A DNA stretch of 64,000 bases from Alistipes sp. (GCA_017631275.1 JAGBTQ010000026.1:24640-88639), one strand, 5' to 3'; shown: positions 1 through 9,421, numbered from the stretch's first letter. Numbers and translations: made by a program. Notes: generated by a model not told the origin, from the letters alone.

Positions 1-992
1 AGAGTAGCATAAATAAGCGTACGCTTAAGAATATCACGGGCTTACAATATCGTTACCGCCCATCAAGGCGTTGGAACATCTCGCTCTTTGCGAAGTATTA
101 CGACATCTCGGCATCGGGTCCTGTGGCTGTAGATGCCAACCAGAGTACCTTTGTTGAGGCCTCACGACGCAACAGTGCCTTGGGCTATGGTGCAGCAACA
201 TCGTGGTTTATTGCTCGTGATCTGCAAGCGAAGCTCTCCTACGAGAAGGCATATCGCCTACCTACCATTGAGGAGATGTTTGGCGATGAGGACCTTGAGA
301 TGGGCGACATAGGCATACGTCCCGAGCGTAGTGACAACCTAAACCTAAACCTTAGCTACTCGCTTGACTTTGGCGCTGAGCAAAACCATAATATATATGT
401 TGATGGTGGCATCTTCTGGCGCAACACCAACGACTATATCCAGCGCAACATCGTCGATCTTAGTGGCGGCAAGGCTGCGGCAAGCTACATAAACTATGGC
501 CGTGTGATGACCCTTGGTGGTAACCTCTCAGCTCGCTATACGCTCTCGAAGTGGTTGTCGGTGGGTGGCAACATAACATATATGGATCTGCGCGATAATA
601 TGCCTATTGCCATCGGCACTACGTCGATGCCCAATCTCGGCTATCGTGACCGCATGCCAAATGTCCCCTACCTCTTTGCCGATGCCGACATCAGCCTTAC
701 ATGGCACGATGCCTTTGCAGAGGGCGATGTTATAACGTTGACTTATGATAATCAATATCTGCATAGCTTCTACTACTATTCGTCGCGCATAGGCACGAAT
801 AAGAGTGACTATATGATACCAGCTCAATTTTCGCACAACCTCTCGTTGGGCTACTCATTGCAGGGCGGTCGCTATAACCTCTCGTTGGAGTGCCGCAACC
901 TTAGCAACGAGCGCCTCTACGACAACTTCAGCCTTCAGAAGGCGGGACGTGCCTACTATGTGAAGCTACGTGTGATGTTTGGTGGGAAATAA
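1..992 (+). CDS. TonB-dependent outer-membrane receptor, C-terminal part (XusA-like position)
   Basis: The reading frame is open from base 3 to the stop at 990-992, so the N-terminus lies outside the window. The visible part is a run of alternating, aromatic-rich beta strands. It includes a typical receptor-barrel segment ([15 protein letters not shown]) and a closing strand ending in [11 protein letters not shown], as expected of TonB-dependent receptor barrels. The next two genes on the strand encode a DUF4374 lipoprotein and a PepSY membrane protein. That is the order known for the xenosiderophore system XusABC of Bacteroides thetaiotaomicron, so a role in ferric siderophore uptake across the outer membrane is inferred. 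The plug and signal peptide cannot be seen, so substrate is not supported directly. Confidence 0.88.
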   Translation, partial: SSINKRTLKNITGLQYRYRPSRRWNISLFAKYYDISASGPVAVDANQSTFVEASRRNSALGYGAATSWFIARDLQAKLSYEKAYRLPTIEEMFGDEDLEMGDIGIRPERSDNLNLNLSYSLDFGAEQNHNIYVDGGIFWRNTNDYIQRNIVDLSGGKAAASYINYGRVMTLGGNLSARYTLSKWLSVGGNITYMDLRDNMPIAIGTTSMPNLGYRDRMPNVPYLFADADISLTWHDAFAEGDVITLTYDNQYLHSFYYYSSRIGTNKSDYMIPAQFSHNLSLGYSLQGGRYNLSLECRNLSNERLYDNFSLQKAGRAYYVKLRVMFGGK

Positions 993-1015
993 CAAAAATA
1001 ATAAAAATAGATAGT

Positions 1016-2419
1016 ATGAGAACAAAGATTTTATTTAAGCTAAGTATTACGGCATTAGCAATCATTGCCTCTGTGGCATGTGAGCCGACTAACGGTAATA
1101 ACCATGGTGGGTATGACGATGGTGTTGAGCGCCCATACGTCATCGCCTCGGAGGGCGTATTCTCCAATACAACGACAAATGCTCTGCTCACGGCACCAAC
1201 CCTCGATAGCGGTGTTGTGGGCATGGATCAGGGCTTGGTTAATGATGGCGCATCGTATTGGGTCTTTTGGAGAGATAAATACCTCTATGGCCTAACCTAC
1301 AATCAGGGCAATGCTGGCACAACACGCTCCTACGTGATGAATAGCGATTATACTCTCTCGGCACGCCCAGCGGAGTATGCCGTAAGACGCTTTACCACTG
1401 TTGGCACTTTCGATAAGTATGTCATGACAACATCTACGGGAGATGGCGCTAAGGAGTTTGCTGACGAGAATGGATACCTACCTAAGACTATCCTTGTGTC
1501 GCTGTTAGATGTTGAGAGTGAGGTATATACAACAAACAATACCCTCGAGGAGCACTACCTTGCCGAGAACTTCTTGGGCAATGGCGAGTATGTGACGCTG
1601 GCAGGTATCGAGGAGGTCGATGGCAAGATATTCTCTGCCGCTGTGCCCATGGGTCTTAGTCAGTATGGCGTGAAGGCAGAAGGTGGCAAGTGGGTACGTG
1701 AGGGCTTCGCTGACCTTATTAAGACTGAGGCAGGTGGCTCGGGCAGTGGCTCATATAAGGAGGGAGAGTTGCAGTGGACTCAGTATCCCGACGAGTGCTG
1801 GATAGCCATCTTCGACGACGAGACGCTAAGCCAAAAGCGCCTCTTGCGCACCGACAAGATTAGCTATGCTGCTGGTCGCAACAAGTCGCAGTACTACCAG
1901 ATGGTGTGGCGTGCCGAGTCGGGCGATGTATATGTCTTCTCGCCATCGTATGCCAAGACCATGGCCGATGAGCGTCAGCGAACAGTGCTCCCTGCGGGCG
2001 TGGTGCGCATCAAGGCGGGAAGCCATGAGTTTGATGATAGCTACTATGTAAATATCGAGGCGCTGGCCGACGGACGTTCGTTTCAGCGTGCATGGTATGT
2101 CGGAGGTGATAAGTTCTTGATGCTTATGTACTCCGAGCCTCTTGCTCCAGCAAAGACTATGGTGGCCAATGAGTTGGCGCTCTTCGATGTTGAGAAGATG
2201 ACCCTTACGCCTGTTGTTGGGCTTCCTGCCACCGACACAATCTCGGGCTTCGGCAATGCTCCCTATTCCGAGAATGGCAAAGTATATGTCGCTGTGACCG
2301 TGCAGAATGACTATCCAGCAATATATGTCATAAATAGCGAGACTGCCGAGGCTCAAAAGGGACTAAGTGTTGAGGCTACAAAGCTTGGAGGCATAGGACG
2401 TCTGTCGCCAATAAACTAA
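1016..2419 (+). CDS. DUF4374 surface lipoprotein, XusB-like
   Basis: A 467-residue protein with a lipoprotein signal peptide: a Lys/Arg-containing start, a hydrophobic stretch of about 18 residues, then a lipobox ending at the Cys in ASVACEP near residue 22. The rest has no membrane segment and repeats short beta-rich units, consistent with a propeller-like fold. Between the TonB receptor and a PepSY membrane protein it matches DUF4374 proteins such as XusB, which bind ferric siderophores at the cell surface and work with the receptor. It starts 23 bases after the receptor stop, so co-transcription is likely. Assignment to the family is by overall resemblance and synteny; ligand is inferred. 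Confidence 0.75.
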   Translation: MRTKILFKLSITALAIIASVACEPTNGNNHGGYDDGVERPYVIASEGVFSNTTTNALLTAPTLDSGVVGMDQGLVNDGASYWVFWRDKYLYGLTYNQGNAGTTRSYVMNSDYTLSARPAEYAVRRFTTVGTFDKYVMTTSTGDGAKEFADENGYLPKTILVSLLDVESEVYTTNNTLEEHYLAENFLGNGEYVTLAGIEEVDGKIFSAAVPMGLSQYGVKAEGGKWVREGFADLIKTEAGGSGSGSYKEGELQWTQYPDECWIAIFDDETLSQKRLLRTDKISYAAGRNKSQYYQMVWRAESGDVYVFSPSYAKTMADERQRTVLPAGVVRIKAGSHEFDDSYYVNIEALADGRSFQRAWYVGGDKFLMLMYSEPLAPAKTMVANELALFDVEKMTLTPVVGLPATDTISGFGNAPYSENGKVYVAVTVQNDYPAIYVINSETAEAQKGLSVEATKLGGIGRLSPIN

Positions 2420-2435
2420 ATTCAAAATAAATCAT

Positions 2436-2443
2436 TACCTTTG
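2436..2443 (+). promoter_or_regulatory. Bacteroidota -7 box (TACCTTTG) immediately before the PepSY gene
   Basis: TACCTTTG matches the TAnnTTTG -7 element. It ends only four bases before the ATG of the next gene, so transcription from it would start at or next to the start codon and give a leaderless message. No convincing TTTG is placed at the -33 distance, so the call rests on the -7 box alone. Confidence 0.5.
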
Positions 2444-2447
2444 TGTC

Positions 2448-3557
2448 ATGATTCGTAAACTATTTAAACAGCTACATATTTGGCTCTCGATACCCTTGGG
2501 TGTTGTTATGTCGATAACCTGCTTCACGGGTGCGGTGCTAATATTCGAGGGGGAGATAACCCGCTCTATCTATCGTGACGTGTACTATGTCGATGATGTT
2601 CGTAGTGCTCCGCTATCGATAGACGAGATTATCGCTGCGGTTGAGCCTACGCTTGTTGAGGGTCAGAAGATTACGAGCATCACAACCTTCGACGATGCCG
2701 AGCGTAGCTACGAGGTTGCACTCTCAGCACCCGATAGTAAGACCCTGCTCGTCGATCAGTATTCGGGCGAGATACGTGGCGAGACCCAGAAGATAGAGCT
2801 CTTTCGCACAATGTTTCGCATGCATCGCTGGCTTATGGATAGCCGACCCACCGATGGTGGAGTGTTCTGGGGTAAGCTCATTGTGGGCATCTCGACACTT
2901 ATGATGGCGCTCGTGATACTTACGGGTATTGTCATCTGGTGGCCTAAGAGCCTTAAGATGTGGCTTAGTCGCTCGAAGATGTCTTTGCGTCTTGGCTGGC
3001 ATCGCTTCTGGTACGATATGCATGTGGTGGGCGGAATATATGCGACGCTGCTGCTCCTCGTCATGGCACTTACGGGCCTCACATGGTCGTTTACGTGGTA
3101 CAACAAGGGCTTCTATGCTCTCTTTGGTGCTGAGGCTTCTCGCGGTGGTAAGCATGGCTCCAAGGGCGTGGTGCATGAGGGTGGTGACACCGTAACAGAC
3201 TATCTGCATTGGCAAGATGTCTATGATAGGCTTGCCGCAGCAAACCCCGATGCCCCGAAGATAACTATCGCAGATGGCACCGCCTCTGTAGCCCCAGTAG
3301 GCGTGATTAATAAGCGAGCTACGGATAGCTACACCTTCGACACCACTACGGGAGAGATAATCTCTGAGGATCTGTATCGCGATAGGGCGAAGAGTCGCAA
3401 AATGCGAGGCGTGATATACTCCTTGCATGTGGGCAACTTCGGTGGCATGTTCACCCGTGTGCTCTGGTTTTTAGCCGCCATGCTCGGTGCAACACTTCCG
3501 CTTACGGGCTACTACCTATGGATAAAACGCAAGTTCTTTCGTAAAAACAAAAAATAG
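2448..3557 (+). CDS. PepSY-associated membrane protein, XusC-like putative ferric reductase
   Basis: A 369-residue inner-membrane protein of the PepSY_TM family. Hydrophobic helices are visible at about residues 13-32, 143-166, 190-215 and 336-358. Long periplasmic loops lie between helices 1 and 2 and between helices 3 and 4. Conserved His residues sit next to the helices (MHRWLMD, the His in YDMHVVGG, LHVGNFGG), as expected for haem ligation. Relatives reduce ferric siderophores or haem, releasing iron in the periplasm. Its place after the receptor and the DUF4374 lipoprotein fits XusC. The start follows a -7 box by four bases. A terminator follows the stop. Confidence 0.8.
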   Translation: MIRKLFKQLHIWLSIPLGVVMSITCFTGAVLIFEGEITRSIYRDVYYVDDVRSAPLSIDEIIAAVEPTLVEGQKITSITTFDDAERSYEVALSAPDSKTLLVDQYSGEIRGETQKIELFRTMFRMHRWLMDSRPTDGGVFWGKLIVGISTLMMALVILTGIVIWWPKSLKMWLSRSKMSLRLGWHRFWYDMHVVGGIYATLLLLVMALTGLTWSFTWYNKGFYALFGAEASRGGKHGSKGVVHEGGDTVTDYLHWQDVYDRLAAANPDAPKITIADGTASVAPVGVINKRATDSYTFDTTTGEIISEDLYRDRAKSRKMRGVIYSLHVGNFGGMFTRVLWFLAAMLGATLPLTGYYLWIKRKFFRKNKK

Positions 3558-3564
3558 TATTTAG

Positions 3565-3594
3565 AGGGCGAAACGTGGTTTTCGCCCTTTTTTT
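3565..3594 (+). terminator. Rho-independent terminator after the Xus-like operon
   Basis: GGGCGAAA and TTTTCGCCC form a stem around a short loop, followed by a run of seven T. It closes the receptor-DUF4374-PepSY operon. Confidence 0.85.
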
Positions 3595-3692
3595 ATACGT
3601 ATATATACCTATCTTGCAATGTTTCAGCAACTAAATCCCTATCTAATACCCCTGCTAAATAGATAAAAAATAAATGTTTTAGGCAAAAAATA

Positions 3693-3722
3693 TTTGCAGT
3701 CACGAAATATTTTATATCTTTG
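3693..3722 (+). promoter_or_regulatory. Promoter for the PepSY-like pair
   Basis: TTTG at 3693-3696, an 18-base spacer and TATCTTTG at 3715-3722 match the Bacteroidota primary promoter. It predicts a start near 3728 and a leader of about 70 bases before the ATG at 3798. Confidence 0.7.
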
Positions 3723-3797
3723 CACCGTTAGATTATTGCTAAATTAGATTTGTGCATGATATTTGCACAAGGTGTGTAAACAAAAAAATGAGAATAT

Positions 3798-4253
3798 ATG
3801 AAAAAGATTTCAACAATTATTTTTGCCCTTATGGTGATGATTTCTCCAGTAATGGCTTCTGATAGAGTGATTTTTGACGATGAGCGTCGTATCAACTACT
3901 CCGAGCTACCAGCTCAGGCTCAGACATTTATTAAGAGCTATTTCGCTAATGAGCGAGTGTCGTATGTCGAGCTCGACAAGGGCATCGTATCCGACGAGTA
4001 TAAGGTCTTGTTCGAGAGTGGCATAAAGCTCGAGTTTGACGGCGCAGGCAACTGGATTGAGGTGGATTGCCGTCGTGCGGCTGTGCCCGCAGCCATCGTG
4101 CCTAAGCAGATTGCAGCCTATGTTGCTGAGCACCACCGCGGCCACACCATCGTGGAGCTTAAGCGCGAGCGCCACGAGTGGGAGGCGAAGCTAAACAATG
4201 GCTACGAACTAAAATTCGATAAGCGTGGCAGACTCACCGACGTTGATGACTAA
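3798..4253 (+). CDS. Secreted PepSY-like (DUF2874-type) protein
   Basis: A 151-residue exported protein with a Sec signal peptide (MKKISTIIFALMVMISPVMAS). The mature part has two copies of a PepSY-like unit. Each pairs a helix of the type LPAQAQTFIKSYF or VPKQIAAYVAEHH with a strand motif ending in an acidic D-rich turn (LEFDGAGNW, LKFDKRGRLTDVDD). Such proteins belong to the PepSY_like/DUF2874 group common in Bacteroidales; a role in binding or inhibiting periplasmic partners is proposed for the group but not proven. It has its own promoter and is 34 bases upstream of a second protein of the same kind. Confidence 0.75.
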   Translation: MKKISTIIFALMVMISPVMASDRVIFDDERRINYSELPAQAQTFIKSYFANERVSYVELDKGIVSDEYKVLFESGIKLEFDGAGNWIEVDCRRAAVPAAIVPKQIAAYVAEHHRGHTIVELKRERHEWEAKLNNGYELKFDKRGRLTDVDD

Positions 4254-4287
4254 GCCACTTATTAGTAACAACTAAACGACTATAACA

Positions 4288-4776
4288 ATGAAAAAGATAC
4301 TATTTTTCGTAGCCTCTATCATGGCACTCTTTGCCGTGGGCTGCGACAAGGACTATACCCCCGATGCGAGCCTCACCACAACATTTTGGCAGGCGTACCC
4401 CGATGCTGTAGATGTGGAGTGGGAGCGTGAGCGCAACCATCTCGTTGCTGAGTTTAAGCTCCCTGGCATCTCTAACGAGTGCGAGGCATGGTTTACCAAG
4501 GGTGGCTCATGGGTGCTTACAACCTATAAGATAGCCTACTCATCACTCCCCGATGCAGTACGTAACTCTTTCGAGAGCGAGTATGGCTCGATGACCCCCG
4601 TAGATAGCGTAACCCACGTTCAGCGTAGCAATGGCGACGACATCTACTTCCTCGAGATTGAGAGCATTGTCAACGATGAGCTTGTCGATCTCTACTTGGA
4701 TTACAACGCCACTGGCGAGCTCCTAAGAACATGGGTAGATGTAGAGTACTACGATAATATCTATTACTACCTTTAA
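4288..4776 (+). CDS. PepSY-like lipoprotein
   Basis: A 162-residue lipoprotein: MKKILFF start, hydrophobic core and a lipobox at AVGC (Cys19). The mature part shows a PepSY-like layout related to the preceding gene, with an amphipathic helix (FWQAYPDAVDVEWER) followed by strands that end in acidic or aromatic residues. A second helix, LPDAVRNSFESEYG, marks the second unit. It is 34 bases downstream of its relative, so they are probably one transcript. A palindromic repeat begins at its stop codon. Function is unknown; anchoring in the inner or outer membrane facing the periplasm is likely. Confidence 0.7.
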   Translation: MKKILFFVASIMALFAVGCDKDYTPDASLTTTFWQAYPDAVDVEWERERNHLVAEFKLPGISNECEAWFTKGGSWVLTTYKIAYSSLPDAVRNSFESEYGSMTPVDSVTHVQRSNGDDIYFLEIESIVNDELVDLYLDYNATGELLRTWVDVEYYDNIYYYL

Positions 4777-4901
4777 TTTCTTGTGATAAGGGGTCGATTG
4801 CGGCCCCTAGAAAAAATGCCACCAATGGGACGTACGTCTAGTACTACCCATCGGTGGCATTTTTGCCGAGTGTAGCACTCGGCACCCTTCTGACAAGAAA
4901 T
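4776..4901. repeat. Stop-codon palindromic repeat, copy A
   Basis: The outer arms ATTTCTTGT (4776-4784) and ACAAGAAAT (4893-4901) are perfect inverted repeats. They are followed inward by AAG/CTT after a three-base internal loop. An inner stem of ATGCCACCAATGGG (4816-4829) with CCCATCGGTGGCAT (4847-4860) is flanked by A-rich and T-rich runs, so it can act as a bidirectional terminator. The first base overlaps the last base of the preceding TAA stop. Related copies lie at 10800, 51522 and 51652. Confidence 0.8.
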
Positions 4902-4903
4902 TT

Positions 4904-4948
4904 ATTTCTCGTGATAAGCCCCAAATCTTGGTACTTCTGACAAGAAAT
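4904..4948. repeat. Stop-codon palindromic repeat, short tandem copy A2
   Basis: A 45-base tandem remnant with the same ends (ATTTCTCGTGATAAG and CTTCTGACAAGAAAT) but without the inner stem-loop, joined to copy A by two bases. It looks like an internally deleted unit. Confidence 0.7.
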
Positions 4949-5135
4949 AGTGCGCTGATTGAGGTGGCAGATTAAGGAGTTTAGTGAATTTAATGAGTTT
5001 AGTGATAGCTTTTCCTTAATTTCCTTAATCTCCTTAAATTCCCTAATCTCCCTATTTCAGCGCTCCCATCTATCCCATTTATCCCATTCGTCCCATCTAT
5101 CCCATAAATAAACCTCGTGCGGAGCCCTCTTGCCT
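4949..5135. repeat. Mosaic intergenic repeat block 1
   Basis: This block has no plausible gene. It holds a unit beginning AGTGCGCTGATTGAGGTGG and continuing with ATTAAGGAGTTTAGTGAATT, which recurs after copy B at 10929. Pyrimidine-rich CCTTAA and CCCAT(T/C)(T/G)(A/G)TCCCAT reiterations follow, then a degenerate form of a core (CTCGTGCGGAGCC, reverse) found elsewhere as GCTTCGCACGGGGTTAA. Similar blocks are at 10929, 25349, 51781 and 54540. Confidence 0.6.
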
Positions 5136-5148
5136 TTGCCCCACTCAC

Positions 5149-5178
5149 AAAAAAAGGTGCCAATCGGCACCTTTTTTT
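5149..5178 (-). terminator. Terminator of the minus-strand BACON-type gene (bidirectional)
   Basis: GGTGCC and GGCACC form a six-base stem around AATC, with seven A before and seven T after. It can stop transcription from both directions but lies just past the stop of the minus-strand gene. Confidence 0.8.
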
Positions 5179-5184
5179 GTTCAG

Positions 5185-7128
5185 TTAGCGTTTCAAGTTC
5201 AGCATCTTGATTGCTGGCTCTGCCTGAACCTCAGGCTCTAAGCCGAGCTTGTCGAGAAGCTCACCAATATCGCGGCTTGCCTGACTATTGAGCGAGAAGG
5301 AGAATGGCTCAGAGACATACATCTCGCTAAAGTTGCCCTTGTAGTCCATAGCCACGGCGCACATGATATAGAGCACGTCGTCCTCGCCAACAAAGAGGCA
5401 TGAGCGAGGTGTGTCGTATGAGCATACGTCGGCCTTAATCTCCTCCATGTTAGCTGTAACGAGGTAGCTTGCCTTATAGGTGTTCATAAAGACTCTGCCC
5501 TCGTTGTTTGCTGTCTCGATCTCGGCACACATAGCATACCAGCCCATATTCTCAAACTGGCCGTAGTTGTAGTAGGTGTCGGGCATTGCTGCCTCAAGCT
5601 CCTTGAGGCTATATGGTGCGGTGATGTTCACGCCGAGCACCTCATTTTCGCACACGCCCTCCTCCTCGGTCTTAAACTCGTAGCTAAAGAGGTCGGTGGT
5701 CACCACGCCGCCATAGTAGCCAAATGCCAAGGCCACATACTCGGTGTTAGGCTCAAGACCGATAATCGTAGTCTCGATATTGCCTCGATAGGTGTTGCCA
5801 CTAAGGTCGTAGCCAAGCAACCACGTGATGATATCCTTATTATCGGTATATGGCACGTCGCTCTTTCTGAGGAATGTTGCCACATAGGGCTCCTCCTCTG
5901 TTGTAGGTGTTATGTAGATGTCGGCAACACGTACATAGCAGTTCTCCACCTTGATGTCGATTTGCATATCCGATGGCTTCACCTCCTCGGTTTGGAAGTG
6001 TGCTAAGTATGGGCGTGTGGTCACCTGTGGTAGTCCGTCCACCATCTCGATGCCGTAGAATACCATGCAATACTTGGTGTTCGACTTTTTCACCTCTGAG
6101 TAGCTGTCGGGGCCCTGAAGACACATTAGCTCCATGAGCTGCTCGGCGCTATATCCCGACTGCATATATAGGGTGATGGTGCTAATCCAGTCGTTTGCCA
6201 CCTGCTTGCAGTATGCCTCGTCGGGTGTCTCGCCCTCGGCACGATACATGTAGTCGCCCTCGGCATAGATGTCGATAAAGTACTTACCCTCCCAATCCAC
6301 GGGGCTAAACTCGTATGTTGCCTTTGGGCCGTCCACGGTGATATTCACGTCAAACTCGATATCGGCGAATACGTGTGTAGGCAGAATAATCGTGTCGTGC
6401 CATACGGCAGATGCTAATGAATATTCCTGGCCATCCTCCGAAAACTCTACGGCATAGGCATATATGACATACTCTCTGTCGGGTACCATGCCTGTCCATG
6501 TTACGCTTGTCTCGTCGGTGAAGGCAATCTGGTTGAGATACATGAACTTTTCGAGGTTTGTTGCGCCATAGTCTTCTGCCCACTTAGTATATGTGTTGTA
6601 GTCGTCCTGGAAGAGCTCCTTCTCGTTGGTAATGCCTGCCGCGAGGAAGTAGCTCACCTCCGACATATATACGATATATGGAATTTCGGGATCCGATGGG
6701 GTGATTGTCGTTGTGCAGCTTGTCGATTTGATGTCGCTAACCTCGATGTTGAACGTCACAGCGTCGTTCGCCTGTTGCGTAACCTTGATAATCTGCATGC
6801 TTAGGTTAGGATAGCGCACGGCGATGTTAGCGTTGCGCTCCTTGTTCGTAAAGTTCTTGTCGCAGGTGAAGAGTATCTGGCTACTCTCGGTGCGTAGGTT
6901 TTCGAGCCATGTGGCGTCGCTCTCTAAAGCGATGTCGATGCCGTTGATGCCATTCTCGATGGTGTAGCCTATGCTCTGCTCGCCGCCGTTGCCATCAATT
7001 GTGAGCTCTGTTTTCTCGAGCTTCACAGCAAGCTCGGTGCTTGGCTCGTCGATGATAGGTGGCTCATTACATGCAACAACACACATCGTACACGCCAGCA
7101 TTATAAAAAGCTTAGTAAAAATTCTCAT
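5185..7128 (-). CDS. Large BACON-domain-type surface lipoprotein
   Basis: A 647-residue lipoprotein. I start it at 7128, where a signal peptide with a lipobox begins (MRIFTKLF to VVACNEP). An in-frame ATG 30 bases upstream lies inside the promoter -7 box and cannot be used. Residues about 30-125 look like a BACON immunoglobulin-like domain, with LEKTELTIDGNGGEQ and a TWLENLR strand ending in IIKVTQQA. The rest consists of fibronectin-like units with motifs such as GLEPNTEYVALAFGYYGG. It is paralogous to the divergent gene at 7340, with shared layout and a basic C-terminus (NLKR). Surface carbohydrate or mucin binding is the usual suggestion for BACON proteins; the ligand is unknown. Confidence 0.75.
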   Translation of the reverse strand: MRIFTKLFIMLACTMCVVACNEPPIIDEPSTELAVKLEKTELTIDGNGGEQSIGYTIENGINGIDIALESDATWLENLRTESSQILFTCDKNFTNKERNANIAVRYPNLSMQIIKVTQQANDAVTFNIEVSDIKSTSCTTTITPSDPEIPYIVYMSEVSYFLAAGITNEKELFQDDYNTYTKWAEDYGATNLEKFMYLNQIAFTDETSVTWTGMVPDREYVIYAYAVEFSEDGQEYSLASAVWHDTIILPTHVFADIEFDVNITVDGPKATYEFSPVDWEGKYFIDIYAEGDYMYRAEGETPDEAYCKQVANDWISTITLYMQSGYSAEQLMELMCLQGPDSYSEVKKSNTKYCMVFYGIEMVDGLPQVTTRPYLAHFQTEEVKPSDMQIDIKVENCYVRVADIYITPTTEEEPYVATFLRKSDVPYTDNKDIITWLLGYDLSGNTYRGNIETTIIGLEPNTEYVALAFGYYGGVVTTDLFSYEFKTEEEGVCENEVLGVNITAPYSLKELEAAMPDTYYNYGQFENMGWYAMCAEIETANNEGRVFMNTYKASYLVTANMEEIKADVCSYDTPRSCLFVGEDDVLYIMCAVAMDYKGNFSEMYVSEPFSFSLNSQASRDIGELLDKLGLEPEVQAEPAIKMLNLKR

Positions 7129-7155
7129 AGTCTTGGTTGGTTTTATTTCTTTATG

Positions 7156-7187
7156 CAAATATATTATTTTTATTGTTATCTTCCAAA
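7156..7187 (-). promoter_or_regulatory. Promoter of the minus-strand BACON-type gene
   Basis: Read on the minus strand: TTTG (7184-7187), a 20-base spacer and TATATTTG (7156-7163). The predicted start is near 7150, which fixes the gene start at 7128. Confidence 0.75.
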
Positions 7188-7219
7188 TCTTTGATGTAGT
7201 GTAGCAAAAAAAGGGAAAT

Positions 7220-7254
7220 TTTGTGTTGATATTTGCATTTTATTACTATATTTG
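7220..7254 (+). promoter_or_regulatory. Promoter of the plus-strand BACON-type gene
   Basis: TATATTTG at 7247-7254 is a perfect -7 box, with TTTG at 7220-7223 and a somewhat long 23-base spacer. It predicts a leader of about 80 bases, AT-rich and without obvious structure. Confidence 0.6.
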
Positions 7255-7339
7255 TCACTTGAAGAGATAGTTTTTATTTAAAAATTTAAAAAACAGAAAA
7301 TAAAATATATTTTATTATAACCTAAATTTCAATCAAAAC

Positions 7340-9421
7340 ATGAGAACATTCAAGAATTTGTTGTGGGCAATTTTGCCTATCTTCGCCTTGACATTCGCAG
7401 TTGGTTGTGAGGATCCTCAGTCGGGTGTTGACCAGCCAAACGTAGTTAAGGATTCAACAATCAAGCTCAGTAAGACTACCGTGAACGTTGGTGTTGCTGG
7501 TGGTACAACTCTTATTGAGTACACTATCGAGAACGCACACGCAGGTGAGAAGATCTCTGCTGAGGCTTCTGAGTCATGGGTTAATAACTTTAACTATGGT
7601 ATCACTGGTGCTCTTGGCTTCAATGTTGACGCTAACACAGGTTCTGAGGAGCGTCAGTGCTTGGTAACAGTTAAGTATCGCTATGCTGAGGACGCAGTAT
7701 TCGTTGTAAAGCAGGGTGCTAAGACTGATGCTGGCTTTGCGTTGGAGAACGTTCAGACAGAGTTGTTTAGCTACACTGTTGATGTTATCCCATCAAACAA
7801 GACTATGCCATACATCATGGGTTCTGCTTCACTCGACTACATCGTTGATTCGGGCTTCGAGACTGACGAGGACTTCTATCAGGACGACTATGCATACTTC
7901 GAGTGGCTTGGTAGCTTCTATGGCCAGTCTGCAGCTCAGATCATTCAGGAGCGTGCTAAGATTGGTGACTACCGTGGTCAGACTGTAGGTAAGGGTGCTT
8001 CAGGTGTTACTTACAAGTTCTACTGCTACTATGTAGATCTCGCAACAGGTGCTCTTGCTTCTGACATCTCTTTCTTCCCAATCACTACAGCAAAGCCTGA
8101 GAGAAATGGCGCAACATTCACAGCTGAGTACGAGGTTGATGGCCCTGCTGTATATGCAAACGTAACTCCTGTTGGTGGCTACGAGGGTGCATACTACTTC
8201 GATATGCTCAACGGCCTTATGGTTGATTACTATCTCGAGGCATATGGCGAGTTCCTTAAGACTCCTGCTGAGGTTGCTGAGTTCTGGTGGTCAAATGCTG
8301 TTCAAGAGATGATGTTCCAGAGCCAGGGCGGCATGTCTGGTTCAGCAATCGTTGAAACATACAACTGCCAGGGTACTTGGAGCGATGGTACACCACGTAG
8401 CGAGTACGAGTTCGAGCTTTTGGCTAACCACACTTACTATCTCTTCGCATTTGCAATGGACGAGAATGGTCTTTGCTGCTCAGAGCCTTTCATCCAGGAG
8501 GTAAAGACTGGTTCAGTGGAGATGTCGGATAACGTGATTACTGCATCAGTATCTAATATCGCTGCTCAGTCTGCAACAATCTCGTTCACAACAACTAACG
8601 ACGATTACTATATCGCAGGTTGGGAGAAGGCCTCTGATTGGGCAACTTATGGCAACACAGATGCTGAGCGTCAGAAGTACTTGCTCGAGAACCTCTCTTA
8701 CGAGTTGCTTTCTGGCGACTACTCTCAGGGTATCATCGGTCTTGAGCCAAACACTGACTATGTGCTCTACGCATTCGGTTCACGTGGTGGTGTAGCAACA
8801 ACTTCTTCTATCTCAACTGCTAATTTCACTACTCGTAGCATCTCAGGTGGTGCCGCTTCAATCGAGATTATCGACCGTGGCTACTTCGTAGCACACGATG
8901 TTGCTCAGCTTCCTGGCTTCGAGTATTTCGGCTCAGATTACTACGCAGGTAAGCTTATCCGTCCTCTTGACTTTAAGATTACTGGCGAGTGGTCAGCTTT
9001 CTTTATTGCGTCTTGGAATTGGACAGGTCGTCACGAGTCAGAGTATTACAACGATAAGCAGTATCGCGATGGTCTTGTATGGGAAATTGATCAGCATGGC
9101 TCAATGAATACTGACAAGACATATACTGTACTTGATATTGATAGTCACTATATATTTGCAGCATTGGTTATTGATACTAATGGTGACTATAGCGATATTA
9201 CTAAGCTTGATGTTCGCACATCTTATGATGGTGCTAATGATAATGTTCAGGAGTATGCTGACTGGTGGAATGGCACTAACGATGGTCCAAGCCTTCAGAG
9301 CCTAAGCACAAAGCCACTCTTCACAAAGAAGGCTGTTCGTGGTGTAAAGTACTCTCAGGCAGAGAGTGTTGAGGCTGAGCGTCAGATGGTTGCTCACGAC
9401 GAGATGATTGTTAAGCGCTAA
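7340..9421 (+). CDS. BACON-domain surface lipoprotein, highly expressed type
   Basis: A 693-residue lipoprotein with a signal peptide ending in a lipobox (FAVGCEDP, Cys23). Residues about 42-132 form a BACON-type domain (IKLSKTTVNVGVAGG to VFVVKQGA). Tandem beta-sandwich units follow, with GLEPNTDYVLYAFGSRGG matching the divergent paralogue. Codon choice differs from its neighbours: many GTT, GCT, TCA and AAG codons, the same bias as the OmpA-family gene downstream. This suggests strong expression rather than recent transfer. The C-terminus is basic (MIVKR). Cell-surface binding is inferred; no enzyme motif is visible. A clear terminator follows. Confidence 0.78.
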   Translation: MRTFKNLLWAILPIFALTFAVGCEDPQSGVDQPNVVKDSTIKLSKTTVNVGVAGGTTLIEYTIENAHAGEKISAEASESWVNNFNYGITGALGFNVDANTGSEERQCLVTVKYRYAEDAVFVVKQGAKTDAGFALENVQTELFSYTVDVIPSNKTMPYIMGSASLDYIVDSGFETDEDFYQDDYAYFEWLGSFYGQSAAQIIQERAKIGDYRGQTVGKGASGVTYKFYCYYVDLATGALASDISFFPITTAKPERNGATFTAEYEVDGPAVYANVTPVGGYEGAYYFDMLNGLMVDYYLEAYGEFLKTPAEVAEFWWSNAVQEMMFQSQGGMSGSAIVETYNCQGTWSDGTPRSEYEFELLANHTYYLFAFAMDENGLCCSEPFIQEVKTGSVEMSDNVITASVSNIAAQSATISFTTTNDDYYIAGWEKASDWATYGNTDAERQKYLLENLSYELLSGDYSQGIIGLEPNTDYVLYAFGSRGGVATTSSISTANFTTRSISGGAASIEIIDRGYFVAHDVAQLPGFEYFGSDYYAGKLIRPLDFKITGEWSAFFIASWNWTGRHESEYYNDKQYRDGLVWEIDQHGSMNTDKTYTVLDIDSHYIFAALVIDTNGDYSDITKLDVRTSYDGANDNVQEYADWWNGTNDGPSLQSLSTKPLFTKKAVRGVKYSQAESVEAERQMVAHDEMIVKR

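Noticed and set aside
7129-7158. Upstream ATG start for the minus-strand BACON gene
   Set aside because: It overlaps the -7 box at 7156-7163; the signal peptide starts at 7128.
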